Positions 33,757-43,619 are shown, numbered from the stretch's first letter. The stretch is 64,000 nucleotides of DNA from Mucilaginibacter celer (GCF_003576455.2 NZ_CP032869.1:3348001-3412000), one strand, 5' to 3'. The notes: generated from the letters alone by a model not told the origin. Program-made: numbers and translations.

Positions 33757-34689
33757 ATGCAGCAAAATAAACAGGCATATAGCCAACTCATTAAAAACGA
33801 GGCCCAAAAACTTGGTTTTTTGTTTTGCGGCATTGCCAAAGCCGGTTTTTTGGAAGAGGAGGCCCCTCGCCTTGAAACATGGCTTAAACAGAACATGCAT
33901 GGCGAAATGAATTACATGGAAAACCATTTCGATAAGCGGCTCGATCCCCGCTTGCTGGTTGATGGAGCGAAATCGGTAATCTCATTGGGAATAAATTATT
34001 ATACCGATCAAATACAGGATGACCCATCTGCACCAAAAATATCCAAATATGCCTACGGCGTTGATTACCATGCCGTAATTAAAGATAAGCTAAAGCTGTT
34101 GCTGCAAATTATCAACGAAAAAATTGGCGAGGTAGGCGGCCGCGCCTTTGTTGATTCGGCCCCGGTTTTGGATAAGGCCTGGGCGCGTAAAGCCGGGATG
34201 GGCTGGATTGGTAAAAACAGCAACCTGCTTAATAAAAAGGCAGGTTCGTTCTTTTTTTTAGCCGAGCTGATCATCGACCTTGAGTTGGAATATGACATAG
34301 CACCCACTGCCGATCATTGCGGCACCTGCACCAATTGTATTGATGCCTGCCCTACCGATGCTATTGTTGGGCCGTATGTTGTTGACGGCAGCCGCTGCAT
34401 CTCCTATCTCACCATCGAACTAAAAAATGAAATACCCGCCGAATTTAAGGGCAAAATGGACAACTGGATGTTTGGCTGCGATGTTTGCCAGGACGTTTGT
34501 CCCTGGAACCGCTTTTCGGTGTTAAACACTGAACCTGCTTTCATCGCTCACCCCGATCTTCTTCATTTAAAAAAAGACGACTGGCAGGATATCACCCAGG
34601 ATGTTTTTCAAAAAGTATTTAAGAACTCTGCGGTTAAGCGTACCAAATTCAGCGGTTTAACAAGGAATATCGGCTTTCTTAAAGATTGA
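33757..34689 (+). CDS. queG: Epoxyqueuosine reductase QueG
   Basis: 310 residues, normal length for the short form without the HEAT-repeat tail. It has two [4Fe-4S] ferredoxin-like motifs: Cys188/191/194/198 in [16 protein letters not shown] and Cys241/244/248 in [11 protein letters not shown]. The cobalamin-binding and substrate region includes [20 protein letters not shown] and [20 protein letters not shown]. It reduces epoxyqueuosine to queuosine in tRNA wobble position 34, the last step of queuosine synthesis. Other queuosine genes are not in the window. Confidence 0.97.
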   Translation: MQQNKQAYSQLIKNEAQKLGFLFCGIAKAGFLEEEAPRLETWLKQNMHGEMNYMENHFDKRLDPRLLVDGAKSVISLGINYYTDQIQDDPSAPKISKYAYGVDYHAVIKDKLKLLLQIINEKIGEVGGRAFVDSAPVLDKAWARKAGMGWIGKNSNLLNKKAGSFFFLAELIIDLELEYDIAPTADHCGTCTNCIDACPTDAIVGPYVVDGSRCISYLTIELKNEIPAEFKGKMDNWMFGCDVCQDVCPWNRFSVLNTEPAFIAHPDLLHLKKDDWQDITQDVFQKVFKNSAVKRTKFSGLTRNIGFLKD

Positions 34690-34747
34690 TAGCCTCTGCA
34701 TAATAAAAGCCGCTTCGTTTGTATTTGTTAGTTTAACTGAAACTGTG

Positions 34748-35986
34748 TTAATGGCACTGAGCGTACCTCGCTATAAAGTATCTCCCCTCCGGAAAAGGCA
34801 TTGTTAGCGTATTTGAGCCGCTGCCCGGGTTAAAATTAACCGTTCCGTAATAAATGCCTATAAGGTATATATTTTCGCCTGCAGCATCTATAGCAAGAGA
34901 TGTAAGCTCGTTCCGGCTTCGCAACGGGTTTTCACCCGGATTAAGTACGCCATGGCTGCGGATAGTCCATACTATCTGGTTGGAAGGATCATGCTTTTCA
35001 ACAAAAAAATCGGTTGATATACTACCACCCACGTAAATATTGTCAAACGCATCGGCCTGCAGTTTCAAATTTGCGGTTAATAAAGTGCCTCCTAAAGCAA
35101 GGTTGGTTTTTGATACCTGGTTACCATTACTATCATATTTCACAAGGGCATGAGGCTGTCCGGACAGGTAGTTGTAACTCACGGTATAAACGTTCTTTTT
35201 GCTGTCTGTAAGCAGGTCCATATCATTAGCGGTTTCGGTACCCTTTCGCCATACCAGGGCACCATTGCTATCAAACTTTACAATGCCCTGCCCTGCATCC
35301 GGCTCTTCAACCGGCATATAACCACCTGCATAAACTGCACCATTGGCATCAATATCAAAAGCGTTTGATGTATAATCGGCAGTGAGAATAATACCGGTTA
35401 ACACGGCCCACTTAAAATTTCCTGAAGCGTCCAGTTTCTGGATGTAGTAAGCACCTCCAACTTCATCGGCAGGGCCGTTATAGGTTAGCGTAAATACACC
35501 TGCTCCCGGATCAAAATCATAAGTACCTGCAAACGAGCCAAAAGTATAATAATTGCCCGCAGCGTCTCTTAACCTTTTAACCGAACCCGCAGGTAATGGC
35601 GGTATGCCGGCTGTGCTAACCACGTTAGCGGTTAAAAATTTGCCGGTAACATCAAAATGTTGTTGATACGGAGCATTTGCCGACGGAGCCGTAAGGTTTA
35701 AAACGGCCGTACCGGGGTTAAAATCGCCGGTACCGTTAAAAAATCCCGATATAAGTAAATTTTTATCGCTACCCACGGTGATATCTGCGGCTTCACCTGT
35801 GTTGGCTGTCGAATCGGTAAGTGGTTTTACCCATACCAATGTGGGGAAGCCCTGTGTGCAGGGAGTGGTTACCGTTGTATCGCCATGTCCCGGGTGCGGT
35901 AAATGGTGATCCCTATGGCAAGATGTGATCAATGAAACTGAAGCCAACAACAAGGCTATAACCAAAAGATAAAATATTTTTTTCAT
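34748..35986 (-). CDS. Lipoprotein with beta-propeller-like repeats
   Basis: 412 residues. The signal ends in a lipobox (LLASVSLITSCHRDHH, Cys at residue 23) followed by a His-rich start (HRDHHLPHPGHGDTT). The body consists of repeated units of ~50-60 residues with AAGNYYTFGSFAGTYDFDPG, DNIYVGGSISTDFF and AGENIYLIGIYYGTVNFNPG motifs, as in SBBP/NHL-type propellers. The phrase [DN]F[DN]PG recurs three times and looks like a calcium or turn motif. There is no T9SS tail. It is probably attached to the outer membrane. Function unknown. Confidence 0.82.
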   Translation of the reverse strand: MKKIFYLLVIALLLASVSLITSCHRDHHLPHPGHGDTTVTTPCTQGFPTLVWVKPLTDSTANTGEAADITVGSDKNLLISGFFNGTGDFNPGTAVLNLTAPSANAPYQQHFDVTGKFLTANVVSTAGIPPLPAGSVKRLRDAAGNYYTFGSFAGTYDFDPGAGVFTLTYNGPADEVGGAYYIQKLDASGNFKWAVLTGIILTADYTSNAFDIDANGAVYAGGYMPVEEPDAGQGIVKFDSNGALVWRKGTETANDMDLLTDSKKNVYTVSYNYLSGQPHALVKYDSNGNQVSKTNLALGGTLLTANLKLQADAFDNIYVGGSISTDFFVEKHDPSNQIVWTIRSHGVLNPGENPLRSRNELTSLAIDAAGENIYLIGIYYGTVNFNPGSGSNTLTMPFPEGRYFIARYAQCH

Positions 35987-36083
35987 AGTTTGTAGATTTA
36001 GGTATAACTAATTGGTAAGCAATAAAGTTACCTATTATTATATGACATTTAAATACAAACTACTTTGTATTTTTTCAAAAAAA

Positions 36084-36113
36084 ATCCCCGGCCATTTTAT
36101 CATGACCGGGGAT
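36084..36113. terminator. Bidirectional hairpin terminator downstream of the exonuclease gene
   Basis: ATCCCCGG (36084-36091) pairs with CCGGGGAT (36106-36113), flanked by an A-run on the left and a T-run on the right. On the minus strand it follows the exonuclease stop at 36135. Confidence 0.75.
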
Positions 36114-36134
36114 CTTTTTTTGATATCGAAATAT

Positions 36135-37160
36135 TTATCCCTTTTTAAACTTCAGGGCCAATTGCTGCAGCATATCTTCATCAACCGGCTTTGCAGGCTC
36201 TTCCTTCTTTTTAAAAGGTTTGTTTTGGTAATTAGGGTTCCTGGTATGATCAGGTTTGGTAAACTCCTTTTTCTGGTACTCTGGTTTGGGAGCTACAGGC
36301 TGTTGCTCGGCCGGCTTAGATTGCGCAGCTTTGTTGGCCTGGCGCTCGGCAATGCGTTTAGCATTCCAGCGGTTGTAAATCTCTTCCAGCTTACGTTTGG
36401 TGTACAGCGGGAAATCGCCCTGCATCATCCATGAGTAATAGCTTGGCTCAACATTCAATACATCCTCCACACGCTTGCCTTTATGCTTGCCAAAGTTAAT
36501 CAGCTCTTCACCCTGTTCGTTATAAACCATGCGGCCGGCAAAATCAACAGGTTTGCTCAGGTTGGTAAATACGTGCAAAGCCTCTACTTCGCCCACAACC
36601 GGCACCAGCTTATTGCCTTTTTTATCTTCCCATTCTACGTTTTCATAACGTTCAATCTGGGCCAGCAGTACTTCCATGGTGGCACGGGTATCTGCTTCGG
36701 CCGAGTGGGCGTTTTCTATTACTTTATTGCAGTAAAACTGGTATGCGGCTTTTAGCGTACGCTGTTCCATCTGGTGAAATATGTTCTGTACATCAACAAA
36801 ATGGCGGGCATCTAAATTAAAATCAACCCCGGCGCGTAAAAACTCTTCCATCAGCATCGGGATATCAAACTTGTTCGAGTTGTAACCTGCCAGGTCGCTT
36901 TCGCCTATAAATTCGGCTATCTCCTGCCCCAGCTCATGAAACCGTTTTTCGTTTTGGATGTGCTCATCATAAATGCCATGCACTAATGATGATTCGAGCG
37001 GAATGGGGATACCCGGATGCACACGCCAGGTTTTAACCTCGTCGCTGCCATCAGGATGAAGCTTGATAACAGATATTTCAACTATGCGGTCGGCACCGAT
37101 GTTAGTACCTGTTGTTTCAAGATCAAAAAAAGCGAGAGGTCGTTTTAGTTTTAATTTCAT
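36135..37160 (-). CDS. DnaQ-like 3'-5' exonuclease (DEDD family)
   Basis: 341 residues. The N-terminal exonuclease domain (~1-180) has Exo I RPLAFFDLETTGTNIGADRI (Asp and Glu), Exo II DLAGYNSNKFDIPMLMEEFL and Exo III with the catalytic His in ENAHSAEADTRATMEVLLAQ, the DEDDh arrangement of DNA polymerase III epsilon relatives. A middle part (~195-270; NFGKHKGKRVEDVLNVEPSY followed by YSWMMQGDFP) is the small domain often found C-terminal in this group. The last ~65 residues are Lys/Pro/Gln-rich and disordered. It may act in proofreading or repair, but as a stand-alone protein. Its start is 125 bases from the divergent DUF3857 gene. Confidence 0.93.
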   Translation of the reverse strand: MKLKLKRPLAFFDLETTGTNIGADRIVEISVIKLHPDGSDEVKTWRVHPGIPIPLESSLVHGIYDEHIQNEKRFHELGQEIAEFIGESDLAGYNSNKFDIPMLMEEFLRAGVDFNLDARHFVDVQNIFHQMEQRTLKAAYQFYCNKVIENAHSAEADTRATMEVLLAQIERYENVEWEDKKGNKLVPVVGEVEALHVFTNLSKPVDFAGRMVYNEQGEELINFGKHKGKRVEDVLNVEPSYYSWMMQGDFPLYTKRKLEEIYNRWNAKRIAERQANKAAQSKPAEQQPVAPKPEYQKKEFTKPDHTRNPNYQNKPFKKKEEPAKPVDEDMLQQLALKFKKG

Positions 37161-37285
37161 TTGTGTTGATCAGATATGCAAAGGTTGCAAATGTCCTAAA
37201 ATTAATCAGCACAATAAATTTTTTAATTCATTTATTATACCGATTTATTATTTATTTTAATAGCCTCCTAATTATCACAATTTAT

Positions 37286-39256
37286 ATGAAGAGATTTTTT
37301 CTTATCGCCCTCATTTCTATAGGCTTATCAAACTTAGCCAATGCGCAGGATTTTGAGCCGGGCGTGTCCGACAAGGAAATTGAAATGGCCAAATACGATA
37401 AAGACCCACAGGCCAACGCTGTTTTTTTAAATGAATTTGGCAATACCCGGATAGATGAGGTTTACGACCACGTGAGGCTGATTTATACCTATCACGCAAA
37501 AATTAAAATTTTCACCAAGGAAGGTTTTAACAACGGCACCATCGATATTCCCATTCACCACAATGAAACCGTATCCGAAGATGTTGATGAGGTTACCGGT
37601 ACCACTTATTATAAAGACGAAAACGGCATCATACAAAAAGCAGATCTCGACCCAAAAAAGGTTTTCACCGTAAAAGATTACAAATATGGCAGCACGGTGA
37701 AATTTGCTTTGCCTGCCCTGCACCCGGGTTGCGTTATCGAGTTTAAATACAAGCTGGTATCGCCGTATATCGACTATTTCAGAGATTGGTATTTCCAGGA
37801 TGATATTCCTAAAATGTACTCGCAGTATGAGGTGCATATCCCCGGCTTCTGGACATTTAATGCATCTTTACGCGGTGTGCTGAAGCTTACCAAAAGTGCA
37901 TCAGAAGTTGAACGCGAATGTTTTATTTCGGGAGGTTCAAAAGCCGATTGCTCGCATATCACCTACGGCATGCAGGATATCCCCGCTTTTGTTAAGGAAG
38001 ATTATATGACGGCCCGCAAAAACTTTCTGTCGGCCATATTTTTTGAGCTGGTGGAAGTTACCAATCCTTACACCGGTGTAAAAACCGTAGTAACCAAGCA
38101 ATGGAGCGATGTTGACCGGATCCTGAAAACGCACGAAAGTTTTGGCTCGCAGCTAAAACGGGGTAGTTTACTTAAAGATTATATAACACCCGTTATTGCC
38201 GGTAAAACCGACGAACTTGATAAGGCCAAAACCCTTTACAACTGGGTGCAAAAGCAAATAAAGTTTAACGATTACTATGGCATTTACAGCGAAAATATAA
38301 AGAAAGCCATCGAAACCCACTCGGGTAGTGTGGCCGATATTAACCTTACCCTGGTTACCGCCCTAAACGCAGCCGGGCTTAATGCCGAGGCCGTATTATT
38401 ATCAACCCGCGACCACGGCATGGTTAATACGCTTTACCCGGTATTAACCGACTTTAACTATGTGATAGCCAAAGTTACCATTGGCGATAAAACCTACCTG
38501 CTGGATGCTACCGACCCGCTGCTGCAATTTGGCTTATTACCGTTGCGATGCGTAAACGATAAAGGCCGCGTGGTAAGCCTTAACAAACCATCGTACTGGA
38601 TTGACCTTGGTACGCAGCAAAAAGGCGCCACCACCCGCACGCTCGAGCTTACCCTGCTTGATAACGGCAAAATGAAAGGAACCATAGTTTCTTATTACAA
38701 AGGTTACGATGCGTACGACAGACGCAAAGCCATTAAAAAATTTAATACCGTTGATGAATATGTGGAGGATTTTGATGAGAAACAACCGAAGATGAAGATT
38801 TTAAAATCAGACATCTTAAACCTCGACAGCCTGGATAACCCTCTACGCGAGACTTTTGAAGTAGAGATTGATGCCTATAGTAACGATAATCACGATAAGC
38901 TTTTGTTTAACCCTTATTTTTGGGAAAAACGCACCACTAATCCGTTTAAACTGGCCGAGCGGGATTACCCGGTAGACTGGGGCTATGCATCAGACAGCCG
39001 GCTGGTACTGGTAATGCACCTGCCGGCTCAATACACCATTGAAACGCCGCCGCAGGTGGTGGCTTACGGTTTGCCAAATAAAGGGGGTATGTTTGCCACC
39101 TCGTTTGAAACGCAGGATAATAATACGTTCACCTTCTCGAACATTACACAGTTTAACAAAACGGTTTACGATCCGGCCGAATACCCTTATCTTAAAGAAT
39201 TGTTCAATAAGATCATCCTTACTGAGAAAGGCGATATGATCTTCAAGAAAAAATAA
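37286..39256 (+). CDS. Exported DUF3857/transglutaminase-like protein, catalytic residues missing
   Basis: 656 residues from the ATG at 37286, where a signal peptide begins (MKRFFLIALISIGLSNLANA); the longer open frame upstream is antisense to the exonuclease gene. An N-terminal DUF3857 domain (~45-240; HVRLIYTYHAKIKIFTKEGF) is followed by a transglutaminase-like core (~290-400) and a C-terminal beta part. In the core, where papain-like enzymes have Cys, this protein has HSGSVADINLTLVTALNAAG (no Cys), and the later His position is Tyr (DFNYVIAKV). It is therefore probably a binding protein and not an enzyme. The stop overlaps the ATG of the next gene (TAATG), so the two are coupled. Confidence 0.88.
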   Translation: MKRFFLIALISIGLSNLANAQDFEPGVSDKEIEMAKYDKDPQANAVFLNEFGNTRIDEVYDHVRLIYTYHAKIKIFTKEGFNNGTIDIPIHHNETVSEDVDEVTGTTYYKDENGIIQKADLDPKKVFTVKDYKYGSTVKFALPALHPGCVIEFKYKLVSPYIDYFRDWYFQDDIPKMYSQYEVHIPGFWTFNASLRGVLKLTKSASEVERECFISGGSKADCSHITYGMQDIPAFVKEDYMTARKNFLSAIFFELVEVTNPYTGVKTVVTKQWSDVDRILKTHESFGSQLKRGSLLKDYITPVIAGKTDELDKAKTLYNWVQKQIKFNDYYGIYSENIKKAIETHSGSVADINLTLVTALNAAGLNAEAVLLSTRDHGMVNTLYPVLTDFNYVIAKVTIGDKTYLLDATDPLLQFGLLPLRCVNDKGRVVSLNKPSYWIDLGTQQKGATTRTLELTLLDNGKMKGTIVSYYKGYDAYDRRKAIKKFNTVDEYVEDFDEKQPKMKILKSDILNLDSLDNPLRETFEVEIDAYSNDNHDKLLFNPYFWEKRTTNPFKLAERDYPVDWGYASDSRLVLVMHLPAQYTIETPPQVVAYGLPNKGGMFATSFETQDNNTFTFSNITQFNKTVYDPAEYPYLKELFNKIILTEKGDMIFKKK

Positions 39257-41166
39257 TGAAGACATTTTTAGCAGCACTGTTTATATTATCGGCAGCAACC
39301 AGCGTTAAGGCGCAGGACAATTATGATGTCTCGCTGATTTCAAAAGATTTATTGCCTTATGCTGGCGCAGTAGTGCGCACTGAGGAAACCACCGTGGAGG
39401 TTAAAGATTTCGACTATACGCTTTGCCATGTAAAAAAGGCCATCACTGTATTAAATAAAAACGGAGAGGACGATGCCGGTTTAGTGGTATGGTATGATAA
39501 AAGTTATATTATTAAGGATATAAAAGGAATAATTTATAACCAATGGGGAAAGCCGGTTAGCAAATTTTCGGAAAGTGATTTTGACGACAATAGCGCTCAC
39601 GACGGATTTTCGCTTTTTACCGATTTGAAGCTGAAACACTATCAGCCCCGGGCTATCGAGTACCCTTATACCGTAAGCTATGAGTATGACATCAAATCAA
39701 AACAATCGCTCGATCTGGAAAACTGGCACCCCCTTGTTTCTGATGGTGTATCGGTTGAAAAAAGTTCATACACACTGATTTGTAAGCCCGATTTTAAAAT
39801 CAGGTACCGGCCAACTAATTTGCCGGTAAACCCGGTTATTGCACTCAATAAACAGGGACAGCAAACCTATACCTGGCAAATAAGTAATTTAAAAGCATTA
39901 AGAAGTGAGCCATATAGCCCGGTTTACCGGGAAAGAATGCCAAGTCTTAAAATAGTTCCGGAAAAGTTCACCTACCGCGGGATAAGCGGATCATTCACCA
40001 ACTGGAAGGAGCTGGGCCAGTGGCAATATGACAAGCTAAATGCCGGCAGGCAGCAGTTATCGCCGGTAACGGTGCAAAAAATGAAGGAACTCACCGCCTC
40101 CATTACCGACCCAAAAGCCAAAGCCCGCAAAATATATGAGTATATGCAGGGCAGAACGCATTATATCAATATTTCGGTTGGTATTGGCGGCTTACAGCCA
40201 TTCCCTGCTTCGGATGTTGATCAGCAAAGCTATGGCGATTGCAAGGCCTTGGTTAATTACACCCAGGCATTGTTGAAAGCGGTAGACATAGATTCGTACT
40301 ATTGTGTAGTAAAATCGGGAAGCCAAAAAATAAGTCTGCAGCCCGATTTTGCAAGTTTAGACCAGGCAGATCACGTGATCCTGTGCCTGCCATTTAAAAA
40401 CGATACCACCTTTTTAGAGTGTACCAGCCAGAATATGCCCTTCGGCTTTTTAGGAAACTTTACAGACGACCGCATAGTGCTGGCCTGCACCCCACAGGGC
40501 GGCAAACTGATCCATACCCCCAAATACGCTGCCCAGGTTAACCTCGAGCAGCGTAAAGCCTCATTTACGCTAAACGCCCAGGGCGATCTTTCGGGCACAA
40601 TGGTCACTAATTTTAAAGGGGTAAATTATGAAGACCGCGATGGTGTGATTTACGAATCAAAAACAGATCAGCTTAAAGATCTGAAAAAGATCTACCCGAT
40701 CAACAACCTCGAAATTGAGAGTTCTGATCTGAAGCAATTTAAGGTAGATCAGCCCTACACCACAGAAACGTTAAAAATTACGGCATCTGAATACGGATCG
40801 GTTAACGGTGATAAAATTGTATTTATGGCCAACCCGGCCAACCGTATCAGCACGCCGCTGCGCGAGGTACGTAACAGGCACAATGATGTTCACATTAATC
40901 GTGGGTATACCGATGAGGACGAAATTACCTACACCATGCCAGCCGGATATAAAATTGACCTGCGCCCAAAAAACATACAGCTTGAAAAACCTTTCGGCAA
41001 GTTTGAAGCCAGCGTTACCGTTAATGGCGATAAAATTATTTACAGCCGCAAACTGCAGATAATTGACGGTAACTACAGCAAGGAGACATACCAGGATATG
41101 GTTGATTTTTATCAACAGGTAACTGATAGTGATGACGACAACATCACCATTGTTAAAGGTAACTAA
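39256..41166 (+). CDS. Exported DUF3857/transglutaminase-like protein, catalytic residues present
   Basis: 636 residues with signal peptide (MKTFLAALFILSAATSVKAQ). DUF3857 domain (~30-240; LCHVKKAITVLNKNGEDDAG, ENWHPLVSDGVSVEKSSYTL), then a transglutaminase-like core with Cys329 in VDQQSYGDCKALVNYTQALL, a His in DQADHVILCLPF, and an acidic residue in TTFLECTSQ: a complete Cys-His-Asp/Glu set. GGLQPFPASDVD precedes the Cys, as in many DUF3857-linked proteins. It is translationally coupled by a one-base overlap to the preceding, inactive-looking homologue, so the two may work as a pair in the periplasm. The substrate is unknown. Confidence 0.9.
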   Translation: MKTFLAALFILSAATSVKAQDNYDVSLISKDLLPYAGAVVRTEETTVEVKDFDYTLCHVKKAITVLNKNGEDDAGLVVWYDKSYIIKDIKGIIYNQWGKPVSKFSESDFDDNSAHDGFSLFTDLKLKHYQPRAIEYPYTVSYEYDIKSKQSLDLENWHPLVSDGVSVEKSSYTLICKPDFKIRYRPTNLPVNPVIALNKQGQQTYTWQISNLKALRSEPYSPVYRERMPSLKIVPEKFTYRGISGSFTNWKELGQWQYDKLNAGRQQLSPVTVQKMKELTASITDPKAKARKIYEYMQGRTHYINISVGIGGLQPFPASDVDQQSYGDCKALVNYTQALLKAVDIDSYYCVVKSGSQKISLQPDFASLDQADHVILCLPFKNDTTFLECTSQNMPFGFLGNFTDDRIVLACTPQGGKLIHTPKYAAQVNLEQRKASFTLNAQGDLSGTMVTNFKGVNYEDRDGVIYESKTDQLKDLKKIYPINNLEIESSDLKQFKVDQPYTTETLKITASEYGSVNGDKIVFMANPANRISTPLREVRNRHNDVHINRGYTDEDEITYTMPAGYKIDLRPKNIQLEKPFGKFEASVTVNGDKIIYSRKLQIIDGNYSKETYQDMVDFYQQVTDSDDDNITIVKGN

Positions 41167-41281
41167 AGATAACTATACCGAGGATAATGCCGATAATCAT
41201 GATGACGTAAAGCATGATCTCGTTACCGGCAAAGCGTTTATACTTTGTCCAGAATGAATAGTCGGGTTTATTTTGCTCCAT
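41153..41281 (-). CDS. Very small membrane protein
   Basis: 42 residues: a polar N-terminus (MEQNKPDYSFWTKYKRFAGN) and one transmembrane helix (EIMLYVIMIIGIILGIVIFS) with a two-residue tail. The inside-positive, aromatic-rich N-terminus and single helix look like a genuine small membrane protein, not chance. It is convergent with the DUF3857 gene and overlaps its last 14 bases. No known family is recognised. Confidence 0.6.
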   Translation of the reverse strand: MEQNKPDYSFWTKYKRFAGNEIMLYVIMIIGIILGIVIFSYL

Positions 41282-41368
41282 TACGGCGTAAAAATACCCA
41301 AATTTGAATAGTATCGGGCCTGTGTTTTTAATATTTGAATAAACAGGATCTCCTAAACTTAGCTGTTG

Positions 41369-41785
41369 ATGAAAAAGTTACTTTTTTTGGTTGCATGCAC
41401 CATCTGTGGTGTAAATTTATATGGGCAAAGCATCACCTTTGATAATCTGCATCATCTTTTAAAGGAAAAGAATCCTGATTATCTTATCAATAAGCCATTT
41501 TTGTTTGTTAAAGACGAACGGCCATATCCTATTCCCCGGTTTATTAAAAACGCGCATGCACTAAATGAAGAAGTTATTGATTACAATGCAAAAGGCGCCA
41601 CATATCAAAGCAGGAACAAGGCTTACATTACCACGTTAATTAAACAGATAAAATATCCCCTTATTTTAAAAGACAGTAACGGGCCATCAGTATTTTATCA
41701 ATACGGCAACACGCATGTTACGATTATGATAGACGTTTATAAAGCAACCGATAAAGGCGGAAACATAACCATCACCGAAAAATAA
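41369..41785 (+). CDS. Exported hypothetical protein
   Basis: 138 residues from the ATG at 41369 with a signal peptide (MKKLLFLVACTICGVNLYGQ). The mature part has a mixed alpha/beta look (DYLINKPFLFVKDERPYPIP, VFYQYGNTHVTIMIDVYKAT). The family is not recognised. The stop codon abuts the stop of the convergent NlpC/P60 gene with no bases between them. Confidence 0.72.
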   Translation: MKKLLFLVACTICGVNLYGQSITFDNLHHLLKEKNPDYLINKPFLFVKDERPYPIPRFIKNAHALNEEVIDYNAKGATYQSRNKAYITTLIKQIKYPLILKDSNGPSVFYQYGNTHVTIMIDVYKATDKGGNITITEK

Positions 41786-42355
41786 TTAGTTACTCATCCC
41801 CGTAGGCAAATTTTCTATCGACCCGGCTCTCGAAAAATATTTGTAAAGAGATGGGTCGCGCAGCCTTACTATAATTACCCCACGGCGCGAACTGGCATGT
41901 ACCACATAGCCATTTTGCAGGTAAACACCTACGTGGCTAAACTGCTTTCCGTCAAAATCAAAAAAAACAAGGTCTCCCTCTTTTAGCTCATCCTCATATT
42001 TTCGTTTAATAACGGTAATTTGCTTACTGGTCATCCTTGGGATGGTGATTCCGTACACCTGCTGCTCCAGCAAAAACGTTAAACCCGAGCAGTCGATACC
42101 ATCTTTATCCAGGCCGCCAAATTTATAGGGCGTGCCCATCCATTGGTCGATAAAGGCGTAGAGACGACCGTTTTGAATATCGCTCCTGTCAACACCCATA
42201 ATTTCGGAGTATTTTGAAGCAATATCGCCCGAAGGCTTCACTACATCGCCGGGCTGCCCCCGCATTGCAGCTTTACGGCTATGACATGATGATAAAACGG
42301 CAACCGATACAAATAATAATAAATAGTAATATAACCGGGGAACGGGAATAATCAT
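41786..42355 (-). CDS. NlpC/P60-family lipoprotein (peptidoglycan hydrolase)
   Basis: 189 residues from the ATG at 42355. A signal with lipobox (YYLLLFVSVAVLSSCHS) anchors it to a membrane. The NlpC/P60 domain (~60-185) has the catalytic Cys89 in KDGIDCSGLTFLLEQ, His141 in FSHVGVYLQNGYVVHASS, and a further His in the last motif, the standard Cys-His-His set. It should cleave gamma-D-Glu to diaminopimelate or similar bonds in peptidoglycan stem peptides. The domain is alone, without SH3 or LysM modules. Confidence 0.92.
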   Translation of the reverse strand: MIIPVPRLYYYLLLFVSVAVLSSCHSRKAAMRGQPGDVVKPSGDIASKYSEIMGVDRSDIQNGRLYAFIDQWMGTPYKFGGLDKDGIDCSGLTFLLEQQVYGITIPRMTSKQITVIKRKYEDELKEGDLVFFDFDGKQFSHVGVYLQNGYVVHASSRRGVIIVRLRDPSLYKYFSRAGSIENLPTGMSN

Positions 42356-42566
42356 GAAGTAAAAATAGTACAAAGAGCAACAACAGTCCCGCTCATATTA
42401 CCAACATATCCACAATTGTGAATTTTATAATACTCATGATCTACCCGGATACAGGTATTTTTAATAATATAACATCTGCGTTACAATAAATAAAAACACC
42501 TATTACTATATTTAAGCTATTACTTTACAGCAAGATAACACTTATAATTAATAACTAAACTTTATC

Positions 42567-43619
42567 ATGAAAATGAAAAAATCTTTACTCCTGGCGGCAT
42601 TCGTGCTGGTTTTTGCATCGGTATCAAACGCAAAATCATGGCGTGTTAACAACAATGGTTTCTCGGCCAATTTCACCTCATTAGCTGCCGCTGTTGCCGA
42701 CAACAATGTATTGAGCGGCGATATATTGTATGTGGAAGGTTCAGCAAAAGGTTACGAGAGTATAACCGTTAATAAAAAACTTACCATCATAGGTCCAGGT
42801 TATTGGCTTTCACAAAACCCAAATACCACAACCAACGTTTTGAGCGTAGCTATACCCTATGTACAATTTGGCGAAGGATCTGACGGATCGACTCTTATGG
42901 GCGTACAGATAACCAGTTCGTCCGGTATATCTATCCAGGCCAATAGTATTACAATTAAACGCTGTTTAATTAACCAATGGGGAATTTATATCGGGTACAA
43001 CATATCAGACATTAAAATACTTCAAAATTTTTTTGCGAACCCCAGCAACTACACCGGGTATAACGCCATTAATTATAGTTCGAGTGCGTTTGCTACCGAC
43101 GTAGTTTTTAACAACAATATTGTACAAACGGAATTAGTTCTTGATTACAACTATTCACTTTTAGAATGCAGGAATAATGTTTTTAGCATGCCTGCCCGGG
43201 GTACTAACGCGGTACTTAAAATGATAACCGGTACTTTCCAAAACAATATTATTATCAATTCAAACGCGGTTGTTGATATCAATAACAAATCAAACCGCAA
43301 TGCATCATACAACGTAAGCGCATCGGCCAACAATCAATTTGGCACCGCCAACAATAACATTGTAGTTACCAGCATACTCAGTTTATTTGTAACCGGCGCA
43401 ACATCAAATGATGCAGCCTATCAGCTGGCAACAGGTTCGGCTGCCAGCGCAAATGGATCTGATGGTACTGATCGCGGTCCGTTTGGTGGTGCGGCCGAAA
43501 GCAACAGGTATACGCTTTCGGGTTTGCCGCCTGTTCCGGTAATTTATGATATCAATACAACAGGTGTAACCACTACCACTACACTACCGGTAACCATTAA
43601 GGCCAGGGTAATTAAATAA
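42567..43619 (+). CDS. Exported parallel beta-helix-like protein
   Basis: 350 residues with signal peptide (MKMKKSLLLAAFVLVFASVS, ending NAKS). The body shows the short Ile/Asn-rich repeats of right-handed parallel beta-helix proteins (KRCLINQWGIYIGYNISDIK, FNNNIVQTELVLDYNYSLLE, FQNNIIINSNAVVDINNKSN) after an AAVADNNVLSGDILYVEG start typical of this class. No catalytic residues are evident. The C-terminus (VPVIYDINTTGVTTTTTLPV, TIKARVIK) is not a T9SS domain of the usual kind. The next gene starts 10 bases downstream, and the two are likely co-transcribed and exported to the surface. Confidence 0.82.
   Translation: MKMKKSLLLAAFVLVFASVSNAKSWRVNNNGFSANFTSLAAAVADNNVLSGDILYVEGSAKGYESITVNKKLTIIGPGYWLSQNPNTTTNVLSVAIPYVQFGEGSDGSTLMGVQITSSSGISIQANSITIKRCLINQWGIYIGYNISDIKILQNFFANPSNYTGYNAINYSSSAFATDVVFNNNIVQTELVLDYNYSLLECRNNVFSMPARGTNAVLKMITGTFQNNIIINSNAVVDINNKSNRNASYNVSASANNQFGTANNNIVVTSILSLFVTGATSNDAAYQLATGSAASANGSDGTDRGPFGGAAESNRYTLSGLPPVPVIYDINTTGVTTTTTLPVTIKARVIK

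Noticed and set aside
36012..36434. 140-codon plus-strand frame near the exonuclease gene
   Set aside because: Leu/Phe-rich shadow of the Lys/Pro/Gln-rich exonuclease tail, running through a terminator hairpin.
37112..37285. 58-codon N-terminal extension of the first DUF3857 protein
   Set aside because: It overlaps the divergent exonuclease gene and its promoter; a good signal peptide begins at 37286.
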